Shown piece by piece: positions 56,415 through 64,000 of a stretch of DNA of 64,000 nt (positions are counted from its first letter, which is position 1; every line of letters begins with the position of its first letter). This DNA is from Schwartzia succinivorans DSM 10502 (GTDB lineage: Bacteria > Bacillota > Negativicutes > Selenomonadales > Selenomonadaceae), in NCBI RefSeq assembly GCF_900129225.1, contig NZ_FQUG01000010.1, forward strand, positions 1 through 64,000. The letters are read 5' to 3'. The notes under the pieces were generated by a model. It was not told the DNA's origin. It worked only from the letters and a program-made list of their open reading frames with translations, and did not search any database. The position numbers were made by a program, and so were the translations under genes.

Positions 56415-57530
56415 ATGTCAAATCGTGGAGCTTGGGCAGAAATTAATTTGAGTGCGCTGCGTCATAATATATCTGCTATCAAAAGCCGTGTGGCTGATGG
56501 GGCGAAATTTTGCGCGGTCGTGAAGGCTGATGCCTATGGGCATGGAGCTGTTGCCGTGGCACGGGAAGCCGTGGCGCAGGGTGCTGATTATCTGGCAGTT
56601 GCTGTTCTCAGCGAAGCTGTTAAGCTGAGAGAGGCAGGCTTTACTACTCCTATTCTCATATTGGGGCCGACACAGCCGCAGGAGGCGGATGTTGTTGTGC
56701 GTTATCGTATTACGCAGGCTGTATTTACAGTTGAGCAGGCGGCTGCTCTGGCTGCGGCCGCTCTCCGTCAGCACACGCATGCTAAGGTACATCTTGCTGT
56801 TGATACAGGAATGGGACGTATCGGTGTAAGACCGGGAAATGCAGGCGCAGTTGCGGCGGCAATCGCCGGGCTCCCCGGAATATGGCTTGAAGGAATGTTT
56901 TCCCATTTTGCTTCTGCAGATTCGAAGGATAAAATGTACGCCGCAGAGCAGTTCAGACGTTTTCAGGAGGCTGTTGCTGCTGTGGAGGCGCGCGGAATTA
57001 AGCTGGAGCTCCGTCATATAGCAAACTCCGCGGCGATTTTGGAGATGCCTGAGACGCATCTTGATATGGTACGCGCAGGTATTATATTATACGGCCTTTG
57101 GCCATCAGATGAGGTTGAGCATGTAATAGATCTCAGGCCCGTTATGAAGGTAAAGGCTCGCCTTTCATGTGTTAAGGATTATCACCCAGGGGAAACGGTG
57201 AGCTATGGACGCACGTTTATGGCATCGAGAGAGATGCGTGTAGGAACCCTGCCTGTAGGCTACGCGGATGGTTATACACGGCTTTATGCAGGTAAAGCGG
57301 TCGTGGAAATAAACGGGCAGCGTGTGCCGGTGGTTGGCCGCATCTGTATGGACCAGTGTATGGTTGATGTAACGGATGTGAATGGTGCACGTGTCGGCGA
57401 TGAGGCTGTTCTATTCGGTTCTCCGACACTTACCGCGGATGAGGCGGCAGGTTGGCTTGGAACCATTAATTATGAGGTCGTTTGCATGATATCTCCGCGT
57501 GTGCCGCGTGTTTATGTGGAGGACAAATGA
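56415..57530 (+). CDS. alr: Alanine racemase
   Basis: A 371-residue fold-III PLP enzyme making D-alanine for peptidoglycan. The PLP lysine lies in CAVVKADAYGHG (about residue 38) and the catalytic tyrosine in GETVSYGRTF; the C-terminal domain has CMDQCMVDVTD. GGATGGGGCGG precedes ATG 56415. The 247-base gap upstream is AT-rich and contains a CCACTA/TAGTGG dyad near 56192-56219 and nothing else I can name. Confidence 0.95.
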   Translation: MSNRGAWAEINLSALRHNISAIKSRVADGAKFCAVVKADAYGHGAVAVAREAVAQGADYLAVAVLSEAVKLREAGFTTPILILGPTQPQEADVVVRYRITQAVFTVEQAAALAAAALRQHTHAKVHLAVDTGMGRIGVRPGNAGAVAAAIAGLPGIWLEGMFSHFASADSKDKMYAAEQFRRFQEAVAAVEARGIKLELRHIANSAAILEMPETHLDMVRAGIILYGLWPSDEVEHVIDLRPVMKVKARLSCVKDYHPGETVSYGRTFMASREMRVGTLPVGYADGYTRLYAGKAVVEINGQRVPVVGRICMDQCMVDVTDVNGARVGDEAVLFGSPTLTADEAAGWLGTINYEVVCMISPRVPRVYVEDK

Positions 57531-57610
57531 TAAGGTTTTGCTTTCGTTTGGAGATTATTTGTGTTATCATAGAACGGTAATACATAGTTTCGAAATGAGG
57601 TAAGGAATCC

Positions 57611-58795
57611 ATGCTGCACCTCCCACTTGAGAAGATAAAACCGGGAATGGTTACCGCACAAAATATATATAACGATCGCGGAGTCAATTATCTTGCCAGT
57701 GGTATTCCGATGACAGAGCTGTACCTTGAACGGCTTCGTGAGCTCGGTATAGGTTCACTGACGGTTTTTTCAACGGAGACTGAGGAGAGATCGGCTTCGA
57801 ATATAAATCTTCCACGTGATATCCTCGACAAGAAGACACGCACGGAAGCATTGCGTAACCTTCGTGACATTTTTGATGATGTGAGTCGGAAAAAAACGAT
57901 AAATATATCTCTTCTTCAGGGTTCGGCACAGCGTATTCTTGATGATATTCTCATGCATCAGAGAGATTTGGTGCAGCTTTCAGATGTGCGGCAGCACGAT
58001 ACGTATACCTTTGCACACAGCGTCAATGTTGCTGTTTTGAGTGCTCTTTTGGGAGTGTCACTGGGGTATTCCAAGGGGAATCTGATAACGCTTATTTTGG
58101 GCGGCCTGCTGCATGATATAGGAAAGGTCATAGTTCCTAAGGAGATTCTGAATAAACCAGGGCATCTTACAAAGGAAGAGTTTGCGGTTATCCGTATGCA
58201 TCCTTCGGCAGGGCGGGCGCAGATTGACCTTATAAAGGATGAACCACGCAAGCATCTTTTGGGGCTTATTGCTGAGCAGCATCACGAGCACATTGATGGA
58301 CGGGGATATCCGTTTGGTTTGAAGGCAGATAAAATTGCACAGCTTGCGCGTGTGGTCGCGATTGCTGATGTATACGATGCTCTGACGAGTCAGCGAAGCT
58401 ACAAGGATCCGTACCCTCCGCATATCGCGTATAACATAATGAAAAATCTTACGGTTGGACAGTTCGATCAATCAATGCTTGAATTATTTTTCCAGAATGT
58501 CGCGGTGTACCCGATAACGACAGTCATGGAAACTACGGTTGGCATCGGAATAGTGAAGAAGGTGCATTTTGGAAAGACGCTGCGGCCTGATATCTGTGTT
58601 TTTGCGGAGCGTAAGGGCGAATTCCTGAAGGAGCCTTTTATGATGGAGCTTTCAGAAGAACCGGGAGTAGACATTCTGCGCGTACTCAACGATGACGAGC
58701 TTTTGGCATTTATTGAAAAAAAGGGTGTGGACCCCTTCGTTTTTCTTGCGGAAAATTATCCTTTGCGCAGCTACAGCGCAGGAAAAATAATATGA
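57611..58795 (+). CDS. HD-GYP-domain cyclic-di-GMP phosphodiesterase
   Basis: A 394-residue protein: an N-terminal DUF3391-like region (LHLPLEKIKPGMVTAQNIYNDRGVNYLASG), then an HD-GYP domain with AHSVNVA, LLHDIGK, RMHPSAG, HHEHIDGRGYPFGL and VYDALTSQRSYKD, then a C-terminal region of about 100 residues. It should linearise or fully hydrolyse cyclic-di-GMP. GAGGTAAGG precedes ATG 57611. It complements the EAL enzyme at 26001. Confidence 0.92.
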   Translation: MLHLPLEKIKPGMVTAQNIYNDRGVNYLASGIPMTELYLERLRELGIGSLTVFSTETEERSASNINLPRDILDKKTRTEALRNLRDIFDDVSRKKTINISLLQGSAQRILDDILMHQRDLVQLSDVRQHDTYTFAHSVNVAVLSALLGVSLGYSKGNLITLILGGLLHDIGKVIVPKEILNKPGHLTKEEFAVIRMHPSAGRAQIDLIKDEPRKHLLGLIAEQHHEHIDGRGYPFGLKADKIAQLARVVAIADVYDALTSQRSYKDPYPPHIAYNIMKNLTVGQFDQSMLELFFQNVAVYPITTVMETTVGIGIVKKVHFGKTLRPDICVFAERKGEFLKEPFMMELSEEPGVDILRVLNDDELLAFIEKKGVDPFVFLAENYPLRSYSAGKII

Positions 58796-58800
58796 TATGT

Positions 58801-58836
58801 ACCCTCTTTACCGGACGATCGGTAAAGAGGGTTTTT
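58801..58836 (+). terminator. Terminator after the HD-GYP gene
   Basis: ACCCTCTTTACCG / CGGTAAAGAGGGT perfect stem followed by TTTTTA. Confidence 0.95.
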
Positions 58837-58890
58837 ATGTGCTGCACAAATAAAAAAGCCACACAGAAGTGTGGCTGATGGTAGACAGAA

Positions 58891-59244
58891 TCAGGATTTG
58901 CGTCCGTCATTTTCATCATTGTAAAGCGCGTGAAGCAGGTTCACTAAACGCTTCCGATCCTTTTGCGTCGGGGTTTTTGAAAAAATCTTATAGGAACCGT
59001 CCATGAGGAAGGAGGCCAGGTCGATGCCGGGTTCCTTGCGCGTGTACGGACGGTCGTGTTTCAGCAGGAAATCAAGCGATACGTGAAAATAATCTGCTAT
59101 TTTCTTGAGTGTCTCATGATCCGGTTCGCGCACACCACGTTCATAACGGTTATACGTTGACTGTCCGATATGAAGCGCATTAGCAAGATTCGTCTGCGTG
59201 AGAGCCTCTTTTTCTCTGAGATATCGCAGGCGGTTGTTCTGCAT
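58891..59244 (-). CDS. XRE-family helix-turn-helix regulator
   Basis: A 117-residue protein with a standard Cro/C1-type HTH (residues 5-60, LRYLREKEALTQTNLANALHIGQSTYNRYERGVREPDHETLKKIADYFHVSLDFLL) and a short C-terminal helix region with a conserved-looking DRKRLVNLLHALY. AGGAGGAG precedes ATG 59244. It is a single gene between convergent and unrelated neighbours; the target is unknown. Confidence 0.9.
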   Translation of the reverse strand: MQNNRLRYLREKEALTQTNLANALHIGQSTYNRYERGVREPDHETLKKIADYFHVSLDFLLKHDRPYTRKEPGIDLASFLMDGSYKIFSKTPTQKDRKRLVNLLHALYNDENDGRKS

Positions 59245-59348
59245 CCTTTCTCCTCCTTTCATAATCCTAAATGATATTTCCATACATTTTATCAAAAAAA
59301 TTAACTTATGGCAGTGAAATATGCTAAATTGGTATAACTAAATAAACC

Positions 59349-60524
59349 TCATTTTGTGTGTTTTTTGACGAAGTTGCCTATACGGGCCAGGGCTTCATCA
59401 ATTTTATCGAGAGCTGTTGCGTAGGAGCAGCGGACGTAGCCTTCACCGCATTCCCCAAAGGCACTGCCGGGTACGAGAGCGACATGCTCCGTCCTTAGGA
59501 GATCCTCCGCAAACTGCTCTGACGACAGGCCGGTTACGCGTATATCAGGGAATATGTAAAAGGCTCCCTTGGGCTCGAAGCATTGTAAGCCGATTTCGGT
59601 AAGTCCTCGGTAAATGAATCCACGGCGGCGGTCGTATTCGGCAGCCATTTTTTTCATATACTTCTCCCCGCGGCGGAGTGCTTCAATGGCTGCAATCTGT
59701 GCGGTGACAGGTGCGCAGAGCATTGTGTACTGATGAATCTTCGTCATGGCGGCGATGATTTCGGGAGCCCCCAGTGCATAGCCTATACGCCAGCCTGTCA
59801 TTGCGTAGGATTTTGAAAATCCGTCGAGAAGTATTGTGCGGTCTTTCATGCCAGGGAGTGATGAGAAGACAACATGAGGCTCGTTACCATAGGTGAGGTC
59901 TCCGTATATTTCGTCGGATATTACTATCAGGTCGTGAGCTTCAGCGAACTGTGCGATTGCGAGAAGTTCTTTTCTACTCATGACGGCGCCTGTAGGATTA
60001 TTTGGATAGCCTATGAGCAGCACCTTTGTCTTTGGTGACAGATGTGCTTCAAGGTCATCAGGGGTGATTCGAAATTCATTCTCTATTCTTGTGGGAACAG
60101 GGACAGGCACACCGCCGGCCAGAGCAGTACAGGCCTTGTAGGAAACATAGCATGGTTCAGGAATCAGTACCTCATCACCGGGCGCCAGAAGAGCGCGCAT
60201 AGCAAGGTCCAGAGCTTCGCTTACGCCTACGGTCACGAGGATGTCTGTTTTGGGATCATAGTCGATTCCTGCCTGTGTTTTCTTGAGCTTTGCAATTTCT
60301 TCGCGCAGCTCAGGCATTCCGCGGTTAGCAGTGTATGCTGTGTACCCCTGCTCAAGGCCGTAGACGCAGCTTTCACGTATTGTCCAGGGCGTCACGAAGT
60401 CCGGTTCTCCGACACCGAGAGAAATTACATCATCCATCTCGGCAGCGATATCGAAAAATTTGCGGATACCTGAAGGTGCTACGTTCTGCACCGTGGGAGA
60501 GAGAATTTTATTCCAGTCCTTCAT
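59349..60524 (-). CDS. Class I/II PLP aminotransferase (PatA/aromatic type)
   Basis: A 391-residue fold-type I aminotransferase: ISLGVGEPDFVTP, NPTGAVMSRKEL, DEIYGDLTYG, PLP lysine in DGFSKSYAMTGWRIGY, and the C-terminal substrate Arg in YVRCSYA. Close family members act on aromatic amino acids, aspartate or N-acetyl-diaminopimelate. It overlaps the upstream Lrp-type gene by four bases (ATGA), and both lie behind a T-box leader. Confidence 0.9.
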   Translation of the reverse strand: MKDWNKILSPTVQNVAPSGIRKFFDIAAEMDDVISLGVGEPDFVTPWTIRESCVYGLEQGYTAYTANRGMPELREEIAKLKKTQAGIDYDPKTDILVTVGVSEALDLAMRALLAPGDEVLIPEPCYVSYKACTALAGGVPVPVPTRIENEFRITPDDLEAHLSPKTKVLLIGYPNNPTGAVMSRKELLAIAQFAEAHDLIVISDEIYGDLTYGNEPHVVFSSLPGMKDRTILLDGFSKSYAMTGWRIGYALGAPEIIAAMTKIHQYTMLCAPVTAQIAAIEALRRGEKYMKKMAAEYDRRRGFIYRGLTEIGLQCFEPKGAFYIFPDIRVTGLSSEQFAEDLLRTEHVALVPGSAFGECGEGYVRCSYATALDKIDEALARIGNFVKKHTK

Positions 60525-61000
60525 GGGCTCACCACCAGTCTGCGGTCACGTTCCTTATCGCCAACGATGAGCCCGTCTTTCTTATAGGGCTTCAACACAA
60601 AATGACTGCGGGTTGATGTGACACCTTCGATTGTGGCCAGGCGCGTCGCGATAAAGTCAGCAATCTCCTGCAGGGATTCACCTTCAAGAATAACGAGCAG
60701 GTCAAAGCTGCCGCTCATGAGATAGACAGAGCTGACTTCTTCAAAACGGCTGATGCGTTCAGCAATTGCATCAAATCCGACCTCGCGCTGGGGTGTGAGA
60801 TTGACCTCTATAGCGGATACGACAGAATTGCGTCCGGCACGGTTCCAGTCAACAATGGCGTTGTAGCCAAGCAGTATGTGATCCTTTTCAAGCTGCCGGA
60901 TATCCTTCTCAACCTCGTATTCGCTGCGGTGAAGGATGGCGGCAAGCTCACTGACCGGACGTCTGGCATCATGCTCCAAAAGCTCTAAAAGTTCTTTCAT
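60521..61000 (-). CDS. Lrp/AsnC-family regulator
   Basis: A 159-residue regulator with an N-terminal HTH (LLEHDARRPVSELAAILHRSEYEVEKDIRQLEKDHILLGYNA) and an AsnC/RAM ligand domain (VNLTPQREVGFDAIAERISRFEEVSSVYLMSGSFDLLVILEG). GGAGGAG precedes ATG 61000. Overlap with the aminotransferase gene implies that the pair senses and converts the same amino acid. Confidence 0.92.
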   Translation of the reverse strand: MKELLELLEHDARRPVSELAAILHRSEYEVEKDIRQLEKDHILLGYNAIVDWNRAGRNSVVSAIEVNLTPQREVGFDAIAERISRFEEVSSVYLMSGSFDLLVILEGESLQEIADFIATRLATIEGVTSTRSHFVLKPYKKDGLIVGDKERDRRLVVSP

Positions 61001-61033
61001 TTGGACTCCTCCTGTCTTTTATTGCATAAAAAC

Positions 61034-61240
61034 AAAAAACTCCCGTCCGTAAAGGACGAGAGCAGTTCCCGTGGTACCACCTTTATGAGCATTGGGCTCA
61101 CTCGTGGTGCTTTATCGCGGCGCGCGGCCGAATTTCTCCGGCATGCTCATGGGGAGCGTTCCAAAGTATCTCCTGACGGCTCGCAGCGAACGCCGCCTCT
61201 CTTAAAGGAAAAATAAAATGTACTGTCCCAATCATTGCAT
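61034..61240 (-). promoter_or_regulatory. T-box leader riboswitch upstream of the Lrp-aminotransferase operon
   Basis: Minus strand. The T-box core GGTGGTACCACGGGAAC lies at 61081-61065, followed by the terminator CTCCCGTCCGT/AAAGGACGAGAG region (61062-61034) and a T run. Upstream are Stem I-like elements: GGGACAGTACA near 61229-61219 and the AGAGAG region near 61203. Uncharged tRNA should disrupt the terminator and allow expression. The specifier lies near GGAACGCTCC (about 61155); AAC (Asn) fits best by position, but CGC, ACG or GCT cannot be excluded. Confidence 0.9.
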
Positions 61241-61260
61241 ATCTGTCTGGATTTGGTAAA

Positions 61261-61289
61261 ATAATAGCACAAGTGCTTATTGCATTCAA
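61261..61289 (-). promoter_or_regulatory. Promoter of the T-box leader
   Basis: Minus strand: TTGAAT (61289-61284), 17-base spacer, TATTAT (61266-61261). Confidence 0.75.
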
Positions 61290-61337
61290 GAAAATTTTTT
61301 ATGGTTTTATTTTTGAATTAAAAAGGAGCGTTGCATC

Positions 61338-61823
61338 ATGCTCATTGGAACGATTGAAGGATTTAATTCCAACTACGGACCATATTCAGAGGCGGTCAAA
61401 AGAGCGGTTGAATTTCTTCGTGAGAAGGATTTTTCTAAAATGGAAGACGGTCGTTATGAAATCGACGGCGAGCTTATTTACGCGACTGTGTCCCGCTACA
61501 CGACAAAGCCCGCTAAGGAGTGTTTCCCGGAATCGCATCGCCGCTACATTGATGTGCAGTACATAGTCGATGGAGAGGAATATCTTGGCTGGTGTCCTTT
61601 TACTCCTGACCTTAAGGTAAAGACTCCCTATGACGAAAAAAAGGATATTGAATTTTACGAAAAGCTGGTGCCTGAGAGCAATTTCGTATTAAAACCGGGC
61701 GTTTTTGCCGTGCTCACTACAAAGGACGTTCATTGTCCCTGTCGTGCGATTGATGATAAGCCGTGCAAGGTGCTCAAGGTGGTCGTGAAGGTTTCGACCG
61801 AGCTATTGAAGGAACAACAGTAA
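61338..61823 (+). CDS. YhcH/YjgK/YiaL-family protein (DUF386)
   Basis: A 161-residue cupin-fold protein of the YhcH/EbgC family: KMEDGRYEIDGELIYATVSRYTTKPAKECFPESHRRYIDVQYIVDGEEYLGW, with the metal-site histidine/glutamate residues (ESHRRYID) and the later VHCPCR histidine. Relatives occur in sugar and sialic-acid catabolism and bind a metal, with no settled activity. AAAAGGAGCG precedes the start. It is followed 18 bases later by purL. Confidence 0.85.
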   Translation: MLIGTIEGFNSNYGPYSEAVKRAVEFLREKDFSKMEDGRYEIDGELIYATVSRYTTKPAKECFPESHRRYIDVQYIVDGEEYLGWCPFTPDLKVKTPYDEKKDIEFYEKLVPESNFVLKPGVFAVLTTKDVHCPCRAIDDKPCKVLKVVVKVSTELLKEQQ

Positions 61824-61841
61824 CTCACAGGAGGAACAGAA

Positions 61842-64000
61842 ATGACAGTCAGAAGACTTTTTGTGGAAAAGAGGCAGGGCTTCTTTGATATTCCCGCGCA
61901 GCAGCTCATGGATGATTTGGTGGAGACATTCCGCCTGACGGGTCTCAAAGCGGTACGTCTTATCCATCGTTATGATATCGAGGGAATCAGTGATGAAGAA
62001 TATAGAGCTACGCGCGATGTAGTTTTCGCAGAGCCGCCTGTCGATACCGTTTATGAAGAAAAGCTGCCGGATTTTAAGGGAGCAAGGATGTTTGCCGTGG
62101 AATATCTTCCCGGACAGTATGACCAGCGTGCGGATTCAGCGGCACAGTGCGTCCAGCTTGTAACGCAGAAGGAGCGTCCTGAGATACACACCGCGACGGT
62201 TGTTGTTCTTGTAGGGGACGTAGATGATGATAGCTTTGAGAAAATCAAGTCATATATGATTAATGCGATAGAAAGCCGTGAAGCTTCTCTTGAAAAACCA
62301 ACTACTCTCGCAATGGAGATGGAGACTCCTTCGGATGTTGAGGTTTTGACTGAGTTTAACACATATAATGAAGCGCAGCTTCGTGATTTCCACGAAAAGC
62401 GCGGACTTGCCATGAGCTTTGAGGATTTGGATTTTTGCCAGAAATATTTCCGCGATACTGAGCACCGTGCCCCGACTATTACGGAAATCCGTGTAATCGA
62501 TACATACTGGTCTGACCACTGCCGTCATACAACATTCACCACGGCTGTAGACCTTGTAGATATTGAAAAAGGATATTTTACTCCGGTTATCGAGAAAGCA
62601 TATCAGCGCTATCTTGAAGACCGCGAGGAGCTTTATGCGGGACAGAAGCGTGATGTGACACTTATGGACATCGCGGTTATCGGAATGAAGGCACTTAAGA
62701 GAGTGGGAAAGCTTGAGGATTTGGACGCATCTGATGAAATCAATGCCTGCTCAATAGTCGTGAAGGCTGACCGTGGCGGTGAAACGGAAGACTGGCTGGT
62801 TATGTTCAAAAATGAAACACATAACCATCCGACGGAAATTGAACCCTTCGGTGGTGCGGCGACATGTCTTGGCGGTGCTATCCGCGATCCGCTGTCCGGA
62901 CGTTCCTATGTGTATCAGGCAATGAGACTCACAGGCTCGGCAGATCCGCGCCGACCGATTGCCGAAACCATGCCCGGCAAGCTGCCGCAGAAGAAAATTA
63001 CACAGGGTGCTGCAGCAGGCTACAGCTCCTATGGAAATCAGATAGGTCTTGCAACGGGACAGGTCGCCGAGGTATACCATGAAGGCTTTATGGCAAAGCG
63101 CATGGAAATTGGTGCGGTTATAGCTGCCGCTCCCAAGAAAAATGTTGTACGCAAAGCTCCTGAGCCGGGAGACCTTGTAGTGCTGGTGGGAGGACGTACA
63201 GGACGTGACGGCTGCGGCGGGGCGACAGGCTCTTCAAAGGAACATACTGTTGATTCCCTGGCTAACTGCGGAGCAGAGGTTCAAAAGGGCAATCCGCCTA
63301 CTGAGCGTAAAATTCAGAGACTTTTCCGCCGTCCTGAAATAAGCACGACAATAAAACGCTGCAACGATTTTGGCGCAGGCGGCGTATCTGTAGCAATAGG
63401 TGAGCTCACGGAAGGACTTTCCGTAAATCTTGATGCAGTTCCAAAAAAATATGAGGGACTTGACGGCACAGAGCTTGCTATTTCCGAATCACAGGAGCGT
63501 ATGGCAGTTGTGCTGGCGGCATCGGATGTGCCTGCATTTATCAAGGCTGCTGACGAAGAAAACCTCGAGGCTACCGTCGTAGCAGAAGTAAAAGAAGAGC
63601 CGCGCCTTAAAATGCAGTGGCGGGGCAAATCAATCGTTGACATAGGAAGAGATTTCCTTGATACGAATGGTGTACGACAGCATGTGAATGTAAAAATAAA
63701 TATACCGTCCGCTGAAAACAGGTATTTATGGCAGATTCCTGAAGAAGTCAAAAAATGTGGCCGTGATTTGGCGGCAGCATGGGAAGCTGATCTTTCGGAG
63801 CTTAATGTTTGCAGTCAGAAAGGCCTTGGCGAGCGTTTTGATTCGACAATCGGCGGAAATACTGTACTTATGCCATTTGGTGGAAAGCGTCAGCTCACGC
63901 CCCAGGAGGGTATGGTAGCCAAGCTTCCTATGCTGGGAGCAGAAACTGAGACTGCGACCGCAATGACGTACGGCTTTGACCCGCATCTCATGGAATGGAG
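61842..64000 (+). CDS. purL: Phosphoribosylformylglycinamidine synthase PurL (5' part, runs off the window)
   Basis: The frame is open from ATG 61842 (AGGAGG seven bases upstream) to the window end, giving 719 visible residues. It has the N-terminal FGAM-synthase adaptor region, then DTYWSDHCRHTTF, FKNETHNHPTEIEPFGGAATCLGGAIRD, GRDGCGGATGSSKE and NDFGAGGVSVAIGEL, typical of the large PurL of clostridia and proteobacteria (about 1250 residues, amidotransferase at the C-terminus). It performs the fourth step of purine synthesis. The C-terminal glutaminase part is outside the window. Confidence 0.95.
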   Translation, partial: MTVRRLFVEKRQGFFDIPAQQLMDDLVETFRLTGLKAVRLIHRYDIEGISDEEYRATRDVVFAEPPVDTVYEEKLPDFKGARMFAVEYLPGQYDQRADSAAQCVQLVTQKERPEIHTATVVVLVGDVDDDSFEKIKSYMINAIESREASLEKPTTLAMEMETPSDVEVLTEFNTYNEAQLRDFHEKRGLAMSFEDLDFCQKYFRDTEHRAPTITEIRVIDTYWSDHCRHTTFTTAVDLVDIEKGYFTPVIEKAYQRYLEDREELYAGQKRDVTLMDIAVIGMKALKRVGKLEDLDASDEINACSIVVKADRGGETEDWLVMFKNETHNHPTEIEPFGGAATCLGGAIRDPLSGRSYVYQAMRLTGSADPRRPIAETMPGKLPQKKITQGAAAGYSSYGNQIGLATGQVAEVYHEGFMAKRMEIGAVIAAAPKKNVVRKAPEPGDLVVLVGGRTGRDGCGGATGSSKEHTVDSLANCGAEVQKGNPPTERKIQRLFRRPEISTTIKRCNDFGAGGVSVAIGELTEGLSVNLDAVPKKYEGLDGTELAISESQERMAVVLAASDVPAFIKAADEENLEATVVAEVKEEPRLKMQWRGKSIVDIGRDFLDTNGVRQHVNVKINIPSAENRYLWQIPEEVKKCGRDLAAAWEADLSELNVCSQKGLGERFDSTIGGNTVLMPFGGKRQLTPQEGMVAKLPMLGAETETATAMTYGFDPHLMEW

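Overview
The window looks like chromosome from a diderm Firmicute of the class Negativicutes (Selenomonas/Mitsuokella-like). This is inferred from low-GC Firmicute-style expression signals (strong AGGAGG ribosome binding sites, T-box and cobalamin riboswitches, recA-recX-guaA packing) combined with outer-membrane proteins: an OmpM-type porin with an N-terminal SLH domain and a TpsB/FhaC-type barrel. Anaerobic metabolism is indicated by a trimeric [FeFe] hydrogenase, and motility by flagellin and a chemoreceptor-like protein.

Layout. 1-335 is the right end of an IS200/IS605 element. 350-3894 (-) is hydCBA. 4139-6148 (+) is a RibD-like/FolE2/HD operon. 6200-9331 holds a secreted CAP protein behind a structured leader, an orphan TpsB and a small DNA-binding protein behind a palindromic promoter. 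9480-10640 is a membrane metallophosphatase. 10774-17829 is a cobalamin-riboswitch-controlled Ni/Co/peptide-type ABC transporter followed by an OmpM porin. 17875-18519 holds a CsoR-family gene and, behind CsoR-like operators, a tiny Cys/His-rich protein. 18622-28000 has MATE, TauE, a hybrid kinase with two sensor domains, an M13 peptidase and an EAL protein. 28180-32351 has a DAACS symporter, tRNA-Thr, an esterase, a solitary TrpB and a lysine-tailed HU. 32425-35053 (-) is a ZnuA/Fur-family (Zur-like) group. 35996-38973 is csoR-copA, with a CopZ-like domain fused at the end of copA behind its own ribosome binding site. 39051-41111 (-) is a FIST-domain soluble chemoreceptor. 41364-44464 is recA-recX-guaA. 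45303-47084 (-) is a flagellin with an embedded metallopeptidase (flagellinolysin type) behind a long structured leader with an intrinsic terminator. 47488-50821 contains YbaK, DUF3089, a DUF134/NifX-like fusion with a His-rich tail, a ferredoxin and a methyltransferase. 50888-53568 is an ArsR-controlled Zn/Cd P-type ATPase with a separate HMA protein. 53650-55246 has Tag, tRNA-Arg and a degraded mobile-element scar with a truncated S24 repressor. 55244-58795 has CbiK, Alr and an HD-GYP protein. 58891-61289 (-) has an XRE regulator and a T-box-led Lrp-aminotransferase operon. 61338-64000 has YhcH and the start of PurL.

The main theme is transition-metal handling: cobalt/nickel uptake under B12 control, cobaltochelatase CbiK, copper (CsoR/CopA), zinc (Fur-family regulator/ZnuA; ArsR/ATPase) and several Cys/His-rich proteins. 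A second theme is cyclic-di-GMP turnover and motility. The most interesting points are the copZ-like unit nested in copA, the flagellinolysin and its leader, the B12-controlled ABC-plus-porin operon, the CsoR-operator-driven 64-residue Cys/His protein, and two unexplained structured 5' leaders (6235-6439 and 9011-9071). All assignments come from reading sequence and motifs; no database search was run.
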